Of a stretch of 64,000 bases of DNA, positions 45,055 to 53,411 are shown in pieces (within the stretch, counting starts at the first letter, position 1; each line of letters starts with the position of its first letter). A model generated the notes under the pieces. That model was given only the letters and a program-made list of their open reading frames with translations, searched no databases and was not told where the DNA came from. A program made the position numbers and the translations under genes. Source of the stretch: Pantoea cypripedii (GTDB taxonomy: Bacteria > Pseudomonadota > Gammaproteobacteria > Enterobacterales > Enterobacteriaceae). The stretch spans positions 220,586 through 284,585 of the forward strand of contig NZ_CP024768.1 in the NCBI RefSeq assembly GCF_011395035.1, in the 5' to 3' direction.

Positions 45055-45081
45055 GAACTTGTGGATAACTTTGATCTCTAA
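45055..45081 (+). promoter_or_regulatory. Probable sigma-E promoter of rpoH
   Basis: GAACTT at 45055-45060 and TCTAA at 45077-45081 are separated by 16 bp, matching the sigma-E pattern GAACTT-N16-TCTRA. E. coli rpoH has a sigma-E promoter (P3) with the same GAACTTGTGGATAA start. It lies about 110 nt before the rpoH start codon. Confidence 0.8.
45060..45068 (-). promoter_or_regulatory. DnaA box in rpoH promoter
   Basis: The minus strand reads TTATCCACA, an exact consensus DnaA box, and it starts within the sigma-E -35 element. DnaA is reported to repress rpoH transcription in E. coli through boxes here. A link between replication initiator level and heat shock is therefore likely conserved. 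Confidence 0.75.
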
Positions 45082-45187
45082 GTTCGGGTAGCACAGATTG
45101 CTTTCGGATTTCGGGTGACGTTGACATACTGTATCGTCTGCCCAAAGAAATGTGCGGCAATATTCAACTGAATTTGTGAGGGTTTGA

Positions 45188-46045
45188 ATGACCAAAGAAA
45201 TGCAAACTTTAGCTATTGCTCCTCTTGGTAACCTGGAATCGTATATCCGGGCCGCCAACGTCTGGCCGATGCTGTCGGCAGAAGAGGAAAAAGCGCTGGC
45301 TGAACGGCTGCATTACCAGGGCGATCTGGATGCAGCTAAGACGCTGATCCTGTCTCATCTGCGCTTTGTTGTTCATATCGCTCGTAACTATTCCGGTTAC
45401 GGCTTGCCACAGGCGGACCTGATTCAGGAAGGCAACATCGGCCTGATGAAGGCGGTGCGCCGCTTCAATCCTGAAGTGGGTGTGCGTCTGGTGTCGTTTG
45501 CCGTGCACTGGATTAAAGCTGAGATTCACGAGTACGTACTGCGTAACTGGCGTATCGTGAAGGTCGCTACCACCAAGGCACAGCGTAAGCTGTTCTTTAA
45601 CCTGCGTAAAACCAAGCAGCGTCTGGGCTGGTTTAACCAGGATGAAGTGGAAATGGTAGCGCGCGAGCTGGGCGTGAGCAGCAAAGACGTGCGCGAAATG
45701 GAATCCCGCATGGCAGCGCAGGACATGACTTTCGACATGTCGTCTGACGACGAAAGTGGCGAAAGCAAAACCATGGCTCCGGTGCTGTATCTGCAGGATA
45801 AAACCTCTGACTTTGCCGATGGCATCGAAGAGGATAACTGGGATGCGCACGCCGCCGACAAACTGACCGACGCGATGCAGGGTCTGGACGAGCGTAGCCA
45901 GCACATCATCCGTGCGCGCTGGCTGGATGAAGAAAACAAAACCACGTTGCAGGAACTGGCCGACCAATACGGTGTTTCCGCAGAGCGTGTGCGCCAGCTG
46001 GAAAAGAACGCCATGAAGAAACTGCGTATGGCGATTGAAGCCTGA
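45188..46045 (+). CDS. rpoH: Heat-shock sigma factor RpoH (sigma-32)
   Basis: Directs RNA polymerase to heat-shock promoters. The 285-aa protein (E. coli 284) has sigma region 2 (LILSHLRFVVHIARNYSGYGLPQADLIQ region, NIGLMKAVRRFNPE), the RpoH box QRKLFFNLR (about residues 131-139), and region 4 helix-turn-helix LQELADQYGVSAERVRQLE. The ATG follows GAGGGTTTG. In E. coli the first 200 nt of the mRNA fold as a thermosensor; I did not fold this copy. Confidence 0.97.
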   Translation: MTKEMQTLAIAPLGNLESYIRAANVWPMLSAEEEKALAERLHYQGDLDAAKTLILSHLRFVVHIARNYSGYGLPQADLIQEGNIGLMKAVRRFNPEVGVRLVSFAVHWIKAEIHEYVLRNWRIVKVATTKAQRKLFFNLRKTKQRLGWFNQDEVEMVARELGVSSKDVREMESRMAAQDMTFDMSSDDESGESKTMAPVLYLQDKTSDFADGIEEDNWDAHAADKLTDAMQGLDERSQHIIRARWLDEENKTTLQELADQYGVSAERVRQLEKNAMKKLRMAIEA

Positions 46046-46061
46046 TAAGGCTCAGAAAAAC

Positions 46062-46087
46062 AGGCGACTCCCGGAGTCGCCTTTTTT
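46062..46087. terminator. Bidirectional terminator between rpoH and panM
   Basis: AGGCGACTC pairs perfectly with GAGTCGCCT around CCG. T residues follow on the plus strand and a GTTTTT run follows on the minus strand, so it can serve both convergent genes. Confidence 0.9.
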
Positions 46088-46098
46088 ATGCCCGCAAT

Positions 46099-46485
46099 TC
46101 ATCGAATCCAGCCATCAACCTGTGCACGAAAACCACAAGCCTGCATAAACGCGGCGCGTATGCCCTGATCAGCCTCGCCGTCATCGGCAATCCACCAATC
46201 CGCCAGCGAACTGTTCTGCGCCAGCGTCTCTTCCAGTAAATATTTCCCCACCCCACGGCGACGCGTGACTTCACGCACGCTGAGATGCGTAATTTTCCCC
46301 TGAGTGCCCTGAATCGTCAGTTGCAGTGCCGCCAGCAGGCGGTCATTAAAACGCGCGGCATAGACACGCTGCGTTTCGCTGAGCTGAGCTTCCAGTTGCG
46401 AAATGTCGAACTCAGGCCAGACTTTGGTCAGGTCGATGCGATCCTGTGTCGTCAACGATGTTAAGCGCTGAATAGTGAGCTTCAT
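46099..46485 (-). CDS. panM: PanD maturation factor PanM (PanZ)
   Basis: A GNAT-fold protein that promotes self-cleavage of aspartate decarboxylase PanD and so beta-alanine and pantothenate formation. I chose the ATG at 46485 (128 aa; E. coli 127), where the product begins MKLTIQRL; an in-frame ATG at 46515 adds ten unsupported residues. The acetyl-CoA-binding stretch VREVTRRRGVGKYLLEE is nearly the same as E. coli. It is convergent with rpoH. Confidence 0.92.
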   Translation of the reverse strand: MKLTIQRLTSLTTQDRIDLTKVWPEFDISQLEAQLSETQRVYAARFNDRLLAALQLTIQGTQGKITHLSVREVTRRRGVGKYLLEETLAQNSSLADWWIADDGEADQGIRAAFMQACGFRAQVDGWIR

Positions 46486-46889
46486 TACCCGTACCTGTAC
46501 TAGTGCAAAGGGCATAGTGTAGCGAATTTAGACAGTCAGAGCGCTGTCACTTTTTTTTGATAAAAACAGGTCAAACAACATCCAGTTTGCCAGTATTATG
46601 GTTTAACAGTCCGAGTGTTGTGTATTAAGCCAGCATAATACGCTGGTGATGTGGCTAAAATGTGGCCATAACAACCAGAGGATTCTGCTGTTTGACCGGG
46701 GCATTACTGAATATGTCAGTTGATTTACAGAAGAAAGTTCCTGTTTAATAACCTGAAAAATAACGCCTTATTACCTATAAATGCCAGAAAAGTGCGCTAA
46801 CTCATTATTCCTGAATCAGTTTTCCTCTTTCACTGGCAGAAAATAAACCAACACACAACAGACACGACACAACAGATGGGGAAGTTCGC
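46486..46889. other. Divergent promoter region panM / liv
   Basis: About 400 nt, AT-rich in its right half, with no credible gene. It includes a small CCAGC-ATAATAC-GCTGG hairpin near 46630-46646 and a TTTTTTTT run at 46551. It should carry the liv promoter, which in E. coli answers to Lrp and leucine; I could not identify specific sites. E. coli has livJ in this neighbourhood; here there is no such gene between rpoH and panM. Confidence 0.5.
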
Positions 46890-48017
46890 ATGAAAATGAG
46901 TAAAGGACGCGCATTATTGGCGGGCTGCGTGGCGCTGGCGATGAGCCACGCGGCGCTGGCGAAAGACATCAAAATTGCCATCGTTGGTGCGGCAACCGGT
47001 CCGGTAGCCCAGTACGGTGACATGCAATTTACCGGTGCAGCGCAGGCAATCAAGGACATCAACGCCAAAGGCGGTGTCAACGGCGATAAGCTGGTGGGCG
47101 TGGAATATGATGATGCCTGTGACCCGAAACAAGCGGTCGCGGTGGCTAACAAAGTGGTTAACGATGGCATCAAATACGTTATCGGCCACCTCTGCTCCTC
47201 TTCAACTCAGCCGGCGTCTGACATCTACAATGACGAAGGCGTGCTGATGATCACCCCGGCGGCCACCGCACCGGAACTGACGGCGCGTGGTTATGCTGAC
47301 GTGCTGCGCACCACCGGCCTCGATTCCGATCAGGGCCCGACAGCGGCAAACTACATCCTGGACACCATCAAACCGAAACGTATCGCGGTGGTGCATGATA
47401 AGCAGCAGTATGGCCAGGGCCTGGCGGAATCCGTGCAGAAAACCCTGAAAGCCAAAGGCGGCAACGTGGTGCTGTTCGAGGGTATCACCGCCGGTGATAA
47501 AGATTTCTCTACCCTGATTGCACGTCTGAAGAAAGATAACGTCGATTTCGTTTACTACGGTGGTTACTACCCGGAGCTGGGCCAGATTCTGCGCCAGGCG
47601 AAAGCGGCAGGCCTGAACGCGGGCTTTATGGGACCAGAGGGTGTCGGCAACGCTTCCCTGTCTAACATCGCGGGTGATGCGTCTGAAGGCCTGTACGTGA
47701 CGCTGCCGAAGCGTTATGACCAGCTGCCGGGCAACAAAGCCATTGTTGATGCGATCAAAGCCAACACCGCACCGAACCGCAAAGATCCGACCGGTCCGTT
47801 CGTCTGGACCACCTATGCGGCGATTCAGTCGCTGGTGGCGGGTATCGAGCGCAGCAAGAGCGACGAGCCGGATGCCATTGCGAAGAACCTGAAAGAAGGC
47901 GCACCGGTGCCGACAGTGATGGGCGACCTGAGCTGGGATCAGAAAGGTGACCTGAAAGGCTTCGAATTCGGCATCTTCAAGTGGCACAAAGACGGCTCAT
48001 CTACAGCGATCAAGTAA
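46890..48017 (+). CDS. livK: Branched-chain amino acid-binding protein (LivK/LivJ type)
   Basis: Periplasmic receptor for the LivHMGF importer. The 375-aa precursor has a signal peptide (residues 1-24, cleavage ALA-KD) and the family cysteines in DDACDPK and GHLCSSS that form a disulfide. It resembles E. coli LivJ at the N terminus (KGRALLAGC, TPAATAPELTARGY) yet sits in the livK position next to livH. No second binding-protein gene is present nearby, so the symbol is positional. GGGGAAG lies five bases before the ATG. Confidence 0.9.
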   Translation: MKMSKGRALLAGCVALAMSHAALAKDIKIAIVGAATGPVAQYGDMQFTGAAQAIKDINAKGGVNGDKLVGVEYDDACDPKQAVAVANKVVNDGIKYVIGHLCSSSTQPASDIYNDEGVLMITPAATAPELTARGYADVLRTTGLDSDQGPTAANYILDTIKPKRIAVVHDKQQYGQGLAESVQKTLKAKGGNVVLFEGITAGDKDFSTLIARLKKDNVDFVYYGGYYPELGQILRQAKAAGLNAGFMGPEGVGNASLSNIAGDASEGLYVTLPKRYDQLPGNKAIVDAIKANTAPNRKDPTGPFVWTTYAAIQSLVAGIERSKSDEPDAIAKNLKEGAPVPTVMGDLSWDQKGDLKGFEFGIFKWHKDGSSTAIK

Positions 48018-48039
48018 TCGTTGCATCCAGCACGAAATC

Positions 48040-48061
48040 AGGGCGGCCTTCAGGCCGCCCT
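48040..48061 (+). other. livK-livH intercistronic hairpin
   Basis: AGGGCGGCC pairs perfectly with GGCCGCCCT around a TTCA tetraloop. Only TAAT follows, so it is a weak terminator at best. Such stem-loops after a binding-protein gene commonly raise its mRNA level relative to the permease genes. Confidence 0.7.
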
Positions 48062-48136
48062 TAATCAAATCCGGTCAATTTACCGCCAGTCGCGGTAACG
48101 ATTTACCATCACGGACGTGTTTCTAAGGTACTTGTT

Positions 48137-49063
48137 ATGTCCGAGCAGTTCCTCTATTTCCTCCAGCAGATGTTCAACGGAGTGACCCTGGGCAGCACCT
48201 ATGCGCTGATTGCCATCGGGTACACCATGGTTTATGGCATCATCGGCATGATTAACTTCGCCCACGGCGAGGTGTACATGATCGGTAGCTACGTCTCCTT
48301 TATCGTGATTGCCGCGCTGATGATGATGGGCATCGACACCACCTGGCTGATGATTGCCGCCGGGTTTGTCATGGCGATCATCATCTCCAGCGCCTACGGC
48401 TGGAGCATCGAACGCGTGGCTTATAAGCCGGTACGTTCCTCGAAGCGCCTGATAGCGCTGATCTCCGCCATCGGTATGTCGATCTTCCTGCAAAACTACG
48501 TCAGCCTGACGCAAGGCTCGCGCGATCTCGCGTTACCGAGCCTGATCACCGGCCAATGGACGCTGGGCGAAAGCAACGGCTTTGCCGCCACGCTCTCCAC
48601 CATGCAGCTGATGATCTGGGTAGTGACCTTTATCGCCATGCTGGCACTGACGATTTTTATCCGTTATTCGCGCATGGGCCGCGCCTGCCGTGCCTGCGCT
48701 GAAGACCTGAAAATGGCCAGCCTGCTGGGTATCAACACCGACCGCGTGATTTCGCTGACCTTTGTGATTGGCGCGGCGATGGCAGCTGTCGCCGGGGTGT
48801 TGCTGGGGCAGTTCTACGGCTCCATCAACCCGTTTATCGGTTTTATGGCGGGCATGAAAGCCTTTACCGCCGCCGTGCTGGGTGGCATTGGCAGCATTCC
48901 GGGGGCGATGATTGGCGGCCTGGTGCTGGGTATTGCCGAAGCGCTGACGTCGGCTTATCTCTCCACTGAATATAAAGATGTGGTTTCCTTTGCGCTGCTG
49001 ATTGTGGTGCTGCTGGTGATGCCGACCGGTATCCTTGGCCGTCCGGAGGTGGAAAAAGTATGA
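48137..49063 (+). CDS. livH: Branched-chain amino acid permease LivH
   Basis: One of two inner-membrane subunits of the LIV importer. The 308-aa protein equals E. coli LivH and has about eight hydrophobic segments. Family blocks are NGVTLGSTYALIAIGYTMVYG, NFAHGEVYMIGSY and the ATPase-contact region AEDLKMASLLGINTDR (about residues 189-204). Its stop overlaps the livM start by 4 nt (ATGA). Confidence 0.96.
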   Translation: MSEQFLYFLQQMFNGVTLGSTYALIAIGYTMVYGIIGMINFAHGEVYMIGSYVSFIVIAALMMMGIDTTWLMIAAGFVMAIIISSAYGWSIERVAYKPVRSSKRLIALISAIGMSIFLQNYVSLTQGSRDLALPSLITGQWTLGESNGFAATLSTMQLMIWVVTFIAMLALTIFIRYSRMGRACRACAEDLKMASLLGINTDRVISLTFVIGAAMAAVAGVLLGQFYGSINPFIGFMAGMKAFTAAVLGGIGSIPGAMIGGLVLGIAEALTSAYLSTEYKDVVSFALLIVVLLVMPTGILGRPEVEKV

Positions 49064-50331
49064 AGCGCCTCGGTCTGGTTAATGCCGTTATCTCTACGGT
49101 GATGTTGCTGGTGCTTGCCACCTTTTTTATGGGCATGCGCCTTGATCTTGATGGCACCAAACTGGTGGTGTCAAACGCCGGAACGGTGCGCTGGCACTGG
49201 ATTTTTGTCGGTTGCGGCGTGGTGTTTTTGTTCCAGCTGCTGCGTCCGTTATTCCAGGGCGTGTTGAAACGTGGCGGAAACGGGCTGGTGCTGCCGGGCT
49301 TTGATGGTTCGACGCCGAAGCAGAAGCTGGTGATGGTGCTGTTTATCGTTGCGGCGGTGGTCTGGCCGTTCCTGGTGTCGCGCGGTAGCGTGGATATCGC
49401 CACCCTGACGCTGATCTACGTGATGCTGGGTCTGGGCCTTAACGTGGTGGTGGGGCTGTCTGGTTTGCTGGTACTGGGCTATGGCGGTTTCTATGCCATC
49501 GGTGCTTACACCTTCGCCTTGCTCAATCACTACTACGGTTTTGGCTTCTGGCAGAGCCTGCCGCTGGCGGGGCTGGTGGCTGGTGCGTTTGGTTTGCTGC
49601 TCGGCTTCCCGGTGCTGCGTCTGCGCGGTGATTACCTGGCGATCGTCACCCTCGGCTTTGGTGAGATTGTGCGTATCCTGCTGCTGAATAACACCGCCAT
49701 TACCGGTGGTCCGAACGGCATCGCGCAGATCCCGAAACCGACCTTCTTTGGTCTGGAGTTTGGCCGCAAGGTCAGCGAAGGCGGCTGGGGCACCTTCCAT
49801 GAGGTGTTTGGTCTGAAATACGACCCGAATGACCGCGTTATTTTCCTCTATCTGGTCGCGCTGCTGCTGGTGGTGCTGACACTGATTATCATCAACCGTC
49901 TGCTGCGCATGCCGCTGGGACGTGCCTGGGAAGCGCTGCGCGAGGATGAAATCGCCTGTCGTTCACTCGGCCTTAGCCCGACGCGCATCAAGCTGACGGC
50001 GTTCACCATCAGTGCCGCCTTCGCCGGGTTTGCCGGTACGTTGTTCGCCGCACGCCAGGGCTTTGTCAGCCCGGAGTCCTTCACCTTTGTCGAGTCAGCG
50101 TTTGTACTGGCGATTGTGGTGCTGGGCGGTATGGGATCGCAGTTTGCGGTGATCCTGGCGGCGGTGCTGCTGGTGGTATCGCGTGAACTGATGCGCGATC
50201 TGAATGAATACAGCATGCTGGTGCTGGGCGGCTTAATGGTGCTGATGATGATTTGGCGACCGCAGGGTCTGCTGCCGATGAAACGTCCGCATCTGAAACT
50301 GAAACAGGGTAAAGCAGGAGAGCAGGCATGA
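49060..50331 (+). CDS. livM: Branched-chain amino acid permease LivM
   Basis: Second membrane subunit of the LIV importer. The 423-aa product (E. coli 425) has about ten hydrophobic segments, with an N-terminal extension typical of LivM (about 1-110). It keeps VGLSGLLVLGYGGFYAIGAY and the coupling region GRAWEALREDEIACRSLGLS (about residues 286-305). It overlaps livH and livG by ATGA junctions at each end. Confidence 0.96.
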   Translation: MKRLGLVNAVISTVMLLVLATFFMGMRLDLDGTKLVVSNAGTVRWHWIFVGCGVVFLFQLLRPLFQGVLKRGGNGLVLPGFDGSTPKQKLVMVLFIVAAVVWPFLVSRGSVDIATLTLIYVMLGLGLNVVVGLSGLLVLGYGGFYAIGAYTFALLNHYYGFGFWQSLPLAGLVAGAFGLLLGFPVLRLRGDYLAIVTLGFGEIVRILLLNNTAITGGPNGIAQIPKPTFFGLEFGRKVSEGGWGTFHEVFGLKYDPNDRVIFLYLVALLLVVLTLIIINRLLRMPLGRAWEALREDEIACRSLGLSPTRIKLTAFTISAAFAGFAGTLFAARQGFVSPESFTFVESAFVLAIVVLGGMGSQFAVILAAVLLVVSRELMRDLNEYSMLVLGGLMVLMMIWRPQGLLPMKRPHLKLKQGKAGEQA

Positions 50332-51095
50332 GTCAGCCTTTATTAGCGGTAGAAGGCCTGATGATGCGCTTTGGTGGCCTGCTAGCGGTGAACAACGTGG
50401 CGCTGGAACTGCGTGAGCAGGAAATCGTGTCGCTGATCGGCCCGAATGGTGCCGGTAAAACCACGGTGTTCAACTGTCTGACCGGTTTCTATAAGCCAAC
50501 GGGCGGCAGCATCAAACTGCGTGATCAGAATCTGGCAGGATTACCGGGGCAGAAAATCGCGCGAATGGGCATTGTGCGTACCTTCCAGCACGTGCGTCTG
50601 TTCCGTGAGATGACGGTGATTGAAAACCTGCTGGTGGCGCAACATCAGCATCTGAAAAGCGGCGTGTTCTCCGGGTTGTTTAAAACCCCGGCATTCCGCA
50701 AAGGGGAAAGCGAAGCGCTGGACCGTGCCGCCACCTGGCTGGAGCGTATTGGTCTGCTTGAACTGGCGAACCGCCAGGCGGGTAACCTGGCTTATGGTCA
50801 GCAGCGTCGTCTGGAGATTGCGCGCTGTATGGTGACGCGTCCGGAAATCCTGATGCTGGATGAGCCTGCCGCCGGTCTTAACCCGAAAGAGACGCACGAA
50901 CTGGATGAGCTGATCGCTGAACTGCGCGGCACCCATAAGGTGTCGGTGCTGTTGATCGAACATGATATGAAGCTGGTGATGGGTATTTCTGATCGCATCT
51001 ACGTGGTCAATCAGGGAACGCCGCTGGCCAATGGCACGCCGGAAGAGATTCGTAACAATCCGGACGTGATCCGTGCCTATTTAGGAGAGGCGTAA
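50328..51095 (+). CDS. livG: LIV importer ATPase LivG
   Basis: ATP-binding subunit of the branched-chain amino acid importer. The 255-aa product equals E. coli LivG. Walker A is GPNGAGKTTVFN, the signature region is NLAYGQQRRLEIARCM, Walker B is ILMLDEPAAGLN, and the switch region is LLIEHDMKLVM. The LAYGQQRR form of the signature is normal for LivG. livF follows after 1 nt. Confidence 0.96.
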   Translation: MSQPLLAVEGLMMRFGGLLAVNNVALELREQEIVSLIGPNGAGKTTVFNCLTGFYKPTGGSIKLRDQNLAGLPGQKIARMGIVRTFQHVRLFREMTVIENLLVAQHQHLKSGVFSGLFKTPAFRKGESEALDRAATWLERIGLLELANRQAGNLAYGQQRRLEIARCMVTRPEILMLDEPAAGLNPKETHELDELIAELRGTHKVSVLLIEHDMKLVMGISDRIYVVNQGTPLANGTPEEIRNNPDVIRAYLGEA

Positions 51096-51096
51096 T

Positions 51097-51810
51097 ATGG
51101 CCAACCCGATGTTAACCATTGAAAACGTCAGCGCGCATTACGGCAAAATTCAGGCGCTGCATAACGTCAGCCTGTATATCAACCAGGGGGAGATTGTCAC
51201 CCTGATCGGTGCCAACGGCGCGGGTAAAACTACGCTACTCGGCACGCTGTGCGGTGAGCCACGCGCCACCTCGGGTGCCATCACTTTTGATGGCAAAACC
51301 ATCACCGACTGGCAAACCGCGCGCATTATGCGCGAGGCGATCGCCATCGTGCCGGAAGGGCGGCGAGTGTTTTCGCGCATGACGGTGGAAGAGAACCTGG
51401 CGATGGGTGGCTTCTTTGCCAGCCGCAGCCAGTATCAGGAGCGCATTGAACGCGTTTATGATCTGTTCCCACGTCTGGCAGAGCGTAAGGTGCAGCGTGC
51501 AGGCACCATGTCGGGCGGTGAGCAGCAGATGCTGGCGATTGGCCGTGCGCTGATGAGCCAGCCGCGTCTGCTGTTGCTGGATGAGCCATCACTGGGCCTG
51601 GCACCGATCATCATTCAGCAGATTTTCGACACCATCGAACAGCTGCGTAAAGAAGGGATGACCATCTTCCTTGTGGAGCAGAACGCCAACCAGGCGCTGA
51701 AACTGGCCGACCGTGGCTACGTGCTGGAGAACGGGCATGTGGTGCTGGAGGATACCGGCGCCGCGTTGCTATCCAACGAAGCGGTGCGCAGCGCGTATTT
51801 GGGTGCCTGA
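51097..51810 (+). CDS. livF: LIV importer ATPase LivF
   Basis: Second ATP-binding subunit of the LIV importer, forming a heterodimer with LivG. The 237-aa product equals E. coli LivF and has Walker A GANGAGKTTLLG, signature MSGGEQQMLAIGRAL, Walker B LLLLDEPSLGL and FLVEQNANQAL. Last gene of the operon, followed by a REP-like pair. Confidence 0.96.
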   Translation: MANPMLTIENVSAHYGKIQALHNVSLYINQGEIVTLIGANGAGKTTLLGTLCGEPRATSGAITFDGKTITDWQTARIMREAIAIVPEGRRVFSRMTVEENLAMGGFFASRSQYQERIERVYDLFPRLAERKVQRAGTMSGGEQQMLAIGRALMSQPRLLLLDEPSLGLAPIIIQQIFDTIEQLRKEGMTIFLVEQNANQALKLADRGYVLENGHVVLEDTGAALLSNEAVRSAYLGA

Positions 51811-51812
51811 TA

Positions 51813-51883
51813 CCAGGTCGGCATGAATGCCGACCCTACGCAACAAACACATCCACCCGTAGGGTCGCCATTTATGGCGACCT
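51813..51883. repeat. Pair of GTAG-headed REP-like palindromes (GTAGGG subtype)
   Basis: The minus copy CCAGGTCGGCATGAATGCCG then ACCCTAC (51813-51839) and the plus copy GTAGGGTCGCCATTTATGGC then GACCT (51859-51883) face each other across 19 bp. It is the one pair here that sits between genes of the same direction (livF and ugpB) rather than convergent ones. Confidence 0.87.
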
Positions 51884-51920
51884 TTTCTACAATTCGTACC
51901 ATGTTAAACCAGATTCACCC

Positions 51921-51971
51921 CTGTCACACTCCCGTCATTAACCTGTTATTTTTCCGTCATTTTCCCGTGTC
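51921..51971 (+). promoter_or_regulatory. Pho-box array upstream of ugpB
   Basis: Five 7-mers start exactly every 11 bp: CTGTCAC, CCGTCAT, CTGTTAT, CCGTCAT and CCGTGTC, at 51921, 51932, 51943, 51954 and 51965. The PhoB box is two CTGTCAT-type 7-mers with 4 bp between, so this holds two boxes and a weaker half. PhoB activates ugp when phosphate is low in E. coli. Confidence 0.9.
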
Positions 51972-52033
51972 ATGTTACTTCGCGAACAAAAAATGCGTGA
52001 TTTCGCGCGTATCTAACAGCACAGGAAAACTTT

Positions 52034-53350
52034 ATGTCCGCTTTTACGCTTCGTCCCCGCCTGATGAGTGCACTGCTCGGTCTGGCGCTCAGCGGTAATG
52101 CGCTGGCTGCTACCGAAATTCCTTTCTGGCACTCAATGGAAGGCGAGTTAGGCAAAGAAGTTGATTCTCTGGCACAACGTTTTAACCAGGCTCACCCAGA
52201 CTATAAAATCGTCCCGGTCTACAAAGGCAACTATGAACAGAGCCTGGCGGCGGGGATTGCAGCAGTCCGTACCGGCAAAGCACCGGCTATTTTGCAGGTG
52301 TACGAAGTCGGCACTGCCACCATGATGGCGTCAAAAGCCATTGTGCCGGTGCATCAGGTCTTCCAGGATGCCGGTATCGCTTTCGATGAAAAACAGTTCG
52401 TCCCGACCGTGGCAGGTTACTACAGCGACTCCAGCGGTCATCTGATCTCCCAGCCGTTTAACAGCTCGACGCCGGTGCTGTACTACAACAAAGACGCCTT
52501 CAAAAAAGCCGGTCTGAACCCGGATCAGCCGCCGAAAACCTGGCAGGAACTGGCGAAAGACGCCGATGCGCTGCGTAAAGCAGGCATGACCTGTGGTTAC
52601 GCCAGCGGCTGGCAGGGCTGGATTCAGATTGAAAACTTCAGCGCCTGGCATGCTCTGCCGGTAGCGACCAAAAACAACGGCTTTGACGGCACAGACGCAG
52701 TGCTGGAATTCAACAAGCCGGTGCAGGTTCGCCACATCCAGATGCTGGAAGATATGAACAAGAAGGGTGACTTCACCTACTTTGGCCGTAAAGATGAATC
52801 AACCGCCAAGTTCTATAACGGCGATTGCGGCATCACCACAGCCTCTTCCGGTTCACTGGCGGATATCAAACATTACGCCAAATTCAACTTTGGCGTTGGC
52901 ATGATGCCGTATGACTCCACCGTACCGAACGCACCGCAGAACGCCATCATCGGTGGTGCCAGCCTGTGGGTGATGAAAGGGAAAGATGCCAACACCTACA
53001 AAGGTGTCGCGGAATTTATGCAGTTCCTGGCCCAGCCGGAAATCGCAGCGGAATGGCACCAGAAAACCGGTTATCTGCCGATCACCACCGCAGCTTATGA
53101 GCTGACCAAACAGCAGGGCTTCTATGACAAGAACCCAGGCGCAGACATTGCGACGCGTCAGATGCTGAACAAAGATCCGCTGCCGTTCACCAAAGGGATG
53201 CGTCTGGGCAACATGCCGCAGATTCGTACCATCGTGGACGAGGAGCTGGAAGGCGTGTGGACTGGCAAACAGTCGCCGCAGGCAGCACTGGATAACTCAG
53301 TGAAACGCGGAAACGAACTGCTGCGCCGTTTTGAGCAGCAGGTGAAGTAA
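52034..53350 (+). CDS. ugpB: Glycerol-3-phosphate-binding protein UgpB
   Basis: Periplasmic receptor of the Ugp importer for glycerol-3-phosphate and glycerophosphodiesters. The 438-aa precursor equals E. coli UgpB, with a signal peptide (residues 1-25, cleavage ALA-AT) and the ligand-cleft blocks IPFWHSMEGELG and GWQGWIQIENFSAWH. The ATG follows CAGGAAAACTTT. A Pho-box array precedes it and a stem-loop separates it from ugpA. Confidence 0.96.
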   Translation: MSAFTLRPRLMSALLGLALSGNALAATEIPFWHSMEGELGKEVDSLAQRFNQAHPDYKIVPVYKGNYEQSLAAGIAAVRTGKAPAILQVYEVGTATMMASKAIVPVHQVFQDAGIAFDEKQFVPTVAGYYSDSSGHLISQPFNSSTPVLYYNKDAFKKAGLNPDQPPKTWQELAKDADALRKAGMTCGYASGWQGWIQIENFSAWHALPVATKNNGFDGTDAVLEFNKPVQVRHIQMLEDMNKKGDFTYFGRKDESTAKFYNGDCGITTASSGSLADIKHYAKFNFGVGMMPYDSTVPNAPQNAIIGGASLWVMKGKDANTYKGVAEFMQFLAQPEIAAEWHQKTGYLPITTAAYELTKQQGFYDKNPGADIATRQMLNKDPLPFTKGMRLGNMPQIRTIVDEELEGVWTGKQSPQAALDNSVKRGNELLRRFEQQVK

Positions 53351-53360
53351 CCGCCGTAAC

Positions 53361-53390
53361 GGGGCAGATCCCTGCGATCTGCCCCGATCT
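53361..53390 (+). terminator. ugpB-ugpA hairpin, likely partial terminator
   Basis: GGGGCAGATC pairs perfectly with GATCTGCCCC around CCTGC, then GATCTTTTTG follows. The T run is short, so some read-through to ugpAECQ is expected. This fits a need for more receptor than permease. Confidence 0.75.
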
Positions 53391-53411
53391 TTTTGTCTGA
53401 CCGAGTCTGCT

